Origin: an uncultured Tabrizicola sp.
GTDB taxonomy: Bacteria > Pseudomonadota > Alphaproteobacteria > Rhodobacterales > Rhodobacteraceae
DNA: 8,686 nucleotides
Direction: 5' to 3'
Assembly: GCA_937858255.1 (NCBI GenBank)
Contig: CALLZQ010000670.1
Location: 1-8,686 of the forward strand
Shown here: piece by piece, positions 6,255 through 8,686 of the stretch
Layout: the number at the start of each line of letters is the position of its first letter
How positions within the stretch are numbered: the first letter of the stretch is position 1
Translations under genes and position numbers: made by a program
The notes under the pieces: generated by a model
The model's input: the letters and a program-made list of their open reading frames with translations, nothing else
Databases searched by the model: none
What the model was told of the DNA's origin: nothing

Positions 6255-8032
6255 ACCGTGCCGTCGGTGAATTGCAGCCGGGCAAGGCGGGCGTAGAGGC
6301 CGCCCTCGGCCACCAGTTCCTCATGCCGGCCCATGGCGACGATGCGCCCGGCCTCGAACACCACGATCCGGTCCGCGCGTTTGACGGTGGCAAGGCGGTG
6401 CGCAACCACCAGCGTGGTGCGTCCGCGCGCCAGTTCCTCGACCGCCTGCTGCACCAGCCGCTCGGATTCCGCGTCCAGCGCCGAGGTCGCCTCGTCCAGC
6501 AGCAGCACCGGGGCGTCGCGCAGGATCGCCCGGGCGATGGCGACGCGCTGTTTCTGCCCGCCCGACAGCATCACGCCCCGGTCGCCCAGAGAGCTGTCAT
6601 AGCCCTCGGGCAGGGCCGAGATGAAGTCATGCGCGGCGGCGGCGCGGGCGGCGGCCTCGACCTCGACATCGCTGGCCTCGGGCCGGCCAAAGCGGATATT
6701 CTCACGCGCCGAGGTGGCAAAGATCACCGGATCCTGCGGCACCATCGAAATCGCGCGGCGGAAATCGGCCCGCGCCATGTCGCGCAGATCGACGCCATCC
6801 AGCGTCACGCGGCCCGCCTGCGGGTCATAGAACCGCATCAGGAGTTGCAGGATCGTGGTCTTGCCCGCGCCAGAGGGGCCGACGAGGGCCACCGTCTCAC
6901 CCGGGCGGACATGCAGGCTGACCGCATCGAGCGCCGAGGTATCGGGCCGGGCCGGATAGCGGAAGGTGACATCCTCGAACGCAATCTCGCCCCGCACCGG
7001 GGCAGGCAGCGCGCGGGGGCTGGCCGGATCGTTCACCGGATCGGTCGCGTTCAGCAATTCGACCATCCGCTCGGTCGCGCCGGCGGCGCGCTGCAACTCG
7101 CCCCAGATCTCGGACAGGGCGCCGACGGAACCGGCGACCATCACGGCATAAATCACGAACTGGATCAGTTCACCCGCGCTCATCATGCCGCTGCGCACGT
7201 CATGGGCGCCCATCCACAAGACGCCGACAACCCCCGAGAACACGAGAAAAATCACGATGATGGTCATCACCGCCCGCGTGCCGATCCGGGTGCGGGCCGA
7301 GGCAAAGGCCTTTTCCGTCAGATTGCCAAAGGCAGTGCGGGTCTCGGCCTCATGGGTAAAGGCCTGCACGGTCTGCACCGCCGAGAGCGCCTCTGACGCG
7401 GAACCGGAAGACGCCGCGATCCAGTCCTGATTTTCGCGCGACAGCGCCCGCAGGCGGCGCCCCAGCACGATGATCGGCACCACCACCGCCGGCACGATCA
7501 ACAGGACAAGGCCCGAGAGCTGGGGGGATGTCAAAAACATCAGGATCGGCCCGCCGATCAGCATCAGGAAATTGCGCAGCGCGACCGAGAGTGACGAGCC
7601 GATCAGCGACAGGATCAGCGTCGTGTCGGTGGTGATGCGCGACAGCACCTCCCCCGTCAAAAGCCGCTCGAAAAACGCGGGCGACAGGCTCATCACCCGG
7701 TCGAACATGGCGCGCCGGATATCGGCCACCACCCGCTCACCCAGCCGGGTGACGAGGTAGTAGCGCAGGCCGGAACCAGCAGCGAACACCCCGGCAATCA
7801 GGATCGCCGCCGAGAAATAGAGGTCGAGCAGCGCCGCCTCGGCATTGAAATTGTCCACCACCCGGCGCACGGCAAGGGGCAGGATCAGGCTGACCCCGGC
7901 GGTCAGGACCAGCGCGCCTGCGGCCATGGCGACCAGCGCGCGATAGGGCCTGAGGAAAGGAACAAGGCCGCCCAGCGCCCCCACCTGCCGCGAGCGGGCG
8001 CGTTCTTCTGTGGCTTGATCGTTGCGTGCCAT
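6251..8032 (-). CDS. ABC transporter, fused permease and ATPase (MsbA-like exporter)
   Basis: This 593-residue half-transporter would homodimerise in the inner membrane and export a lipid, peptide or drug-like substrate using ATP. Seen: a cytoplasmic N-terminus, then a transmembrane domain with hydrophobic helices at about 33-56, 72-95, 147-168, 172-191, 254-276 and 287-306. The nucleotide-binding domain runs from about 349 to 585. Its Walker A is GPSGAGKTT (385-393, K391), the Q-loop Q433 is in VPQDP, the signature is LSGGQKQR (489-496), Walker B is VLLLDE (509-514, catalytic E514), and the H-loop is H545 in VVAHRL. All catalytic residues are intact and the length is normal for the family. 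The start at 8032 is used because an open frame to 8203 adds 57 Pro/Arg-rich residues that cross into the divergent dehalogenase promoter area; AGGACGG lies upstream of 8032. The substrate is not predictable. Confidence 0.95.
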   Translation of the reverse strand: MARNDQATEERARSRQVGALGGLVPFLRPYRALVAMAAGALVLTAGVSLILPLAVRRVVDNFNAEAALLDLYFSAAILIAGVFAAGSGLRYYLVTRLGERVVADIRRAMFDRVMSLSPAFFERLLTGEVLSRITTDTTLILSLIGSSLSVALRNFLMLIGGPILMFLTSPQLSGLVLLIVPAVVVPIIVLGRRLRALSRENQDWIAASSGSASEALSAVQTVQAFTHEAETRTAFGNLTEKAFASARTRIGTRAVMTIIVIFLVFSGVVGVLWMGAHDVRSGMMSAGELIQFVIYAVMVAGSVGALSEIWGELQRAAGATERMVELLNATDPVNDPASPRALPAPVRGEIAFEDVTFRYPARPDTSALDAVSLHVRPGETVALVGPSGAGKTTILQLLMRFYDPQAGRVTLDGVDLRDMARADFRRAISMVPQDPVIFATSARENIRFGRPEASDVEVEAAARAAAAHDFISALPEGYDSSLGDRGVMLSGGQKQRVAIARAILRDAPVLLLDEATSALDAESERLVQQAVEELARGRTTLVVAHRLATVKRADRIVVFEAGRIVAMGRHEELVAEGGLYARLARLQFTDGTV

Positions 8033-8115
8033 GGGTCCGTCCTGCCTTGCCGGGGCGCCCCATCGGGTCGGGGCCGCCGGTCCTGTTCTTGCGCCGGACG
8101 GGTTTAGGCAGTTGC

Positions 8116-8135
8116 GGGCGCTGGGGCAAGCGCCC
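8116..8135. promoter_or_regulatory. inverted repeat in the divergent ABC/dehalogenase region
   Basis: GGGCGCT (8116-8122) and AGCGCCC (8129-8135) form a perfect seven-base inverted repeat with a six-base spacer, midway in the 169-base region between the two divergent starts (8033-8201). It is the only notable structure there apart from a GGGGCGCCCC palindrome at 8052-8061. An operator role is inferred from position only; such repeats are common by chance in GC-rich DNA. Confidence 0.2.
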
Positions 8136-8201
8136 CGATTGCCGCGCCCCCTTTTCGTGGCCGCCCGGCTGTGCCACGGTCTGGCCAAGGGGGAATCCGC
8201 C

Positions 8202-8686
8202 ATGCGACCCAGCGCCTTTGTCTTTGATGCCTACGGCACGCTTTTCGACGTGGCTGCCGCCGCGCGGCAGGCGGCGGCCGAGCCGGGCGCCGGCGCACTG
8301 GCCGAGATCTGGCCGGCGCTGGCCGAGGATTGGCGGCGCAAGCAGTTGGAATATAGCTGGCTGCGGGCGATCATGGGCGCGCATTGCGACTTTGCCGAGG
8401 TGACGGCCAATGCGCTTGACTGGGCGCTGGAGGCGCGGGGCCTTGGCGCTGAACATGGCCTGCGGGCGCGCCTGCTGGCCCTTTACGATGAACTGGCCGC
8501 CTATCCCGAGGTGCCCGAGGTGCTGGCGCGTCTGCGGGATAAGGGCGCGCGGCGGGCAATCCTGTCGAATGGCTCGCCCGCGATGCTGGCCTCGGCCATG
8601 GCGGCGGCGGGGATCGGCGGGGTTGGTGAGGGGGGGAGGTCCGGCCGAAAGGGCGGCGGCTTCCAAACCCCAGGCCGGGGCCAAGC
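8202..8686 (+). CDS. haloacid dehalogenase type II (HAD superfamily), 3' part missing and degraded
   Basis: This 161-codon fragment begins an L-2-haloacid dehalogenase-like hydrolase of the HAD superfamily (usually about 220-230 residues), cut by the window end. Such enzymes hydrolyse 2-halo acids through an aspartyl ester, though many members act on other small substrates. Seen: motif I FDAYGTLFD with nucleophile D9 and T13; DWRRKQLEYSWLR (43-55), where R45 matches the substrate-binding arginine R41 of Pseudomonas L-DEX YL; and motif II AILSNGSP (119-126). After residue 140 the expected family sequence, ending in a F/Y-K-P motif with the catalytic lysine, is replaced by Gly/Arg-rich sequence of the right spacing (GFQTPGRGQ at 153-161, with Q155 where lysine should be). 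The start at 8202 has AGGGGGA upstream. It is divergent from the ABC exporter. Dehalogenase activity itself is uncertain. Confidence 0.85.
   Translation, partial: MRPSAFVFDAYGTLFDVAAAARQAAAEPGAGALAEIWPALAEDWRRKQLEYSWLRAIMGAHCDFAEVTANALDWALEARGLGAEHGLRARLLALYDELAAYPEVPEVLARLRDKGARRAILSNGSPAMLASAMAAAGIGGVGEGGRSGRKGGGFQTPGRGQ
8622..8686 (+). other. degraded or low-quality end of the dehalogenase sequence
   Basis: From residue 141 onward the frame stays open, but family similarity is replaced by Gly/Arg/Gln codons. Isolated anchors (E143, S147, G152, F154, R159) still fall where family members have an acidic residue, S, G, F/Y and R. This in-place substitution pattern resembles that in the HisD-family gene and is what low-quality bases near a read or contig end would give. 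Confidence 0.5.

Noticed and set aside
6272..7396. A 374-codon plus-strand open frame inside the ABC transporter
   Set aside because: It is antisense to intact Walker, signature and H-loop motifs and has an unusual His/Gln/Arg-rich composition; a shadow frame.
8033..8203. A 57-residue N-terminal extension of the ABC transporter
   Set aside because: The extension is Pro/Arg/Gly-rich, unlike exporter N-termini, and reaches into the start of the divergent dehalogenase; the start at 8032 has a purine-rich site upstream and gives a normal length.
7737..8684. A 315-codon open frame on the minus strand opposite the dehalogenase and overlapping the ABC transporter start
   Set aside because: It is Pro/Arg/Gly-rich with no motif and lies antisense to clear HAD motifs; it is a typical shadow frame in GC-rich DNA.
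1..8686. A novel defence, mobile or biosynthetic system
   Set aside because: No repeats of array type, integrase, transposase, nuclease, toxin-antitoxin pair or biosynthetic core enzyme was seen; gene content and codon use are uniform and chromosomal in character.

Overview
The window looks like ordinary chromosome from a GC-rich alphaproteobacterium, most likely a member of the Rhodobacteraceae/Paracoccaceae. The evidence is strong G/C preference at third codon positions and the recognisable style of several proteins: the HisD paralog, the ~630-residue acyl-CoA synthetase and the EI24 membrane protein. This assignment rests on recall of protein families, not on a database search. There are no mobile elements, CRISPR arrays, tRNAs or rRNAs, and no convincing new multigene system.

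Layout. Positions 27-749 (-) encode a lipoprotein-type M48 zinc metalloprotease. A 243-base divergent region holding a TCTTGG palindrome separates it from a histidinol-dehydrogenase-family gene (993-2285, +), which is followed by an unrecognised 80-residue protein (2335-2577, +). That gene converges on a small DUF167/YggU-family gene (2583-2837, -). Divergent from DUF167 is a probable two-gene operon: a YdjA-like nitroreductase (2939-3421, +), then, 18 bases later, an EI24/CysZ-like membrane protein (3440-4138, +). The right half is mostly on the minus strand: an AMP-forming acyl-CoA synthetase (6078 to 4189) downstream of a complete ABC exporter half-transporter (8032 to 6251). The two are separated by a tandem hairpin that probably makes them separate transcription units. 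A type II haloacid dehalogenase starts divergently at 8202 and runs off the window end.

The genes look like independent housekeeping or metabolic functions (envelope proteolysis, alcohol/amino-alcohol oxidation, flavin reduction, anion transport, acyl activation, export, dehalogenation) and do not form an obvious pathway.

The main surprise is sequence integrity. Three of the nine protein genes carry frame-preserving damage in conserved cores. In the HisD-family gene about 31 codons (1449-1541) match the expected family sequence in length and spacing but have many substitutions, mostly to G/C. The nitroreductase lacks about 30 residues, including the region that normally carries the FMN-contact motif (junction near 3025/3026). 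In the dehalogenase the last ~22 codons (8622-8686) keep family spacing but have lost the catalytic lysine motif. Sequencing or assembly error is the simplest explanation, although real decay is possible. These genes should be resequenced before any functional conclusion is drawn.
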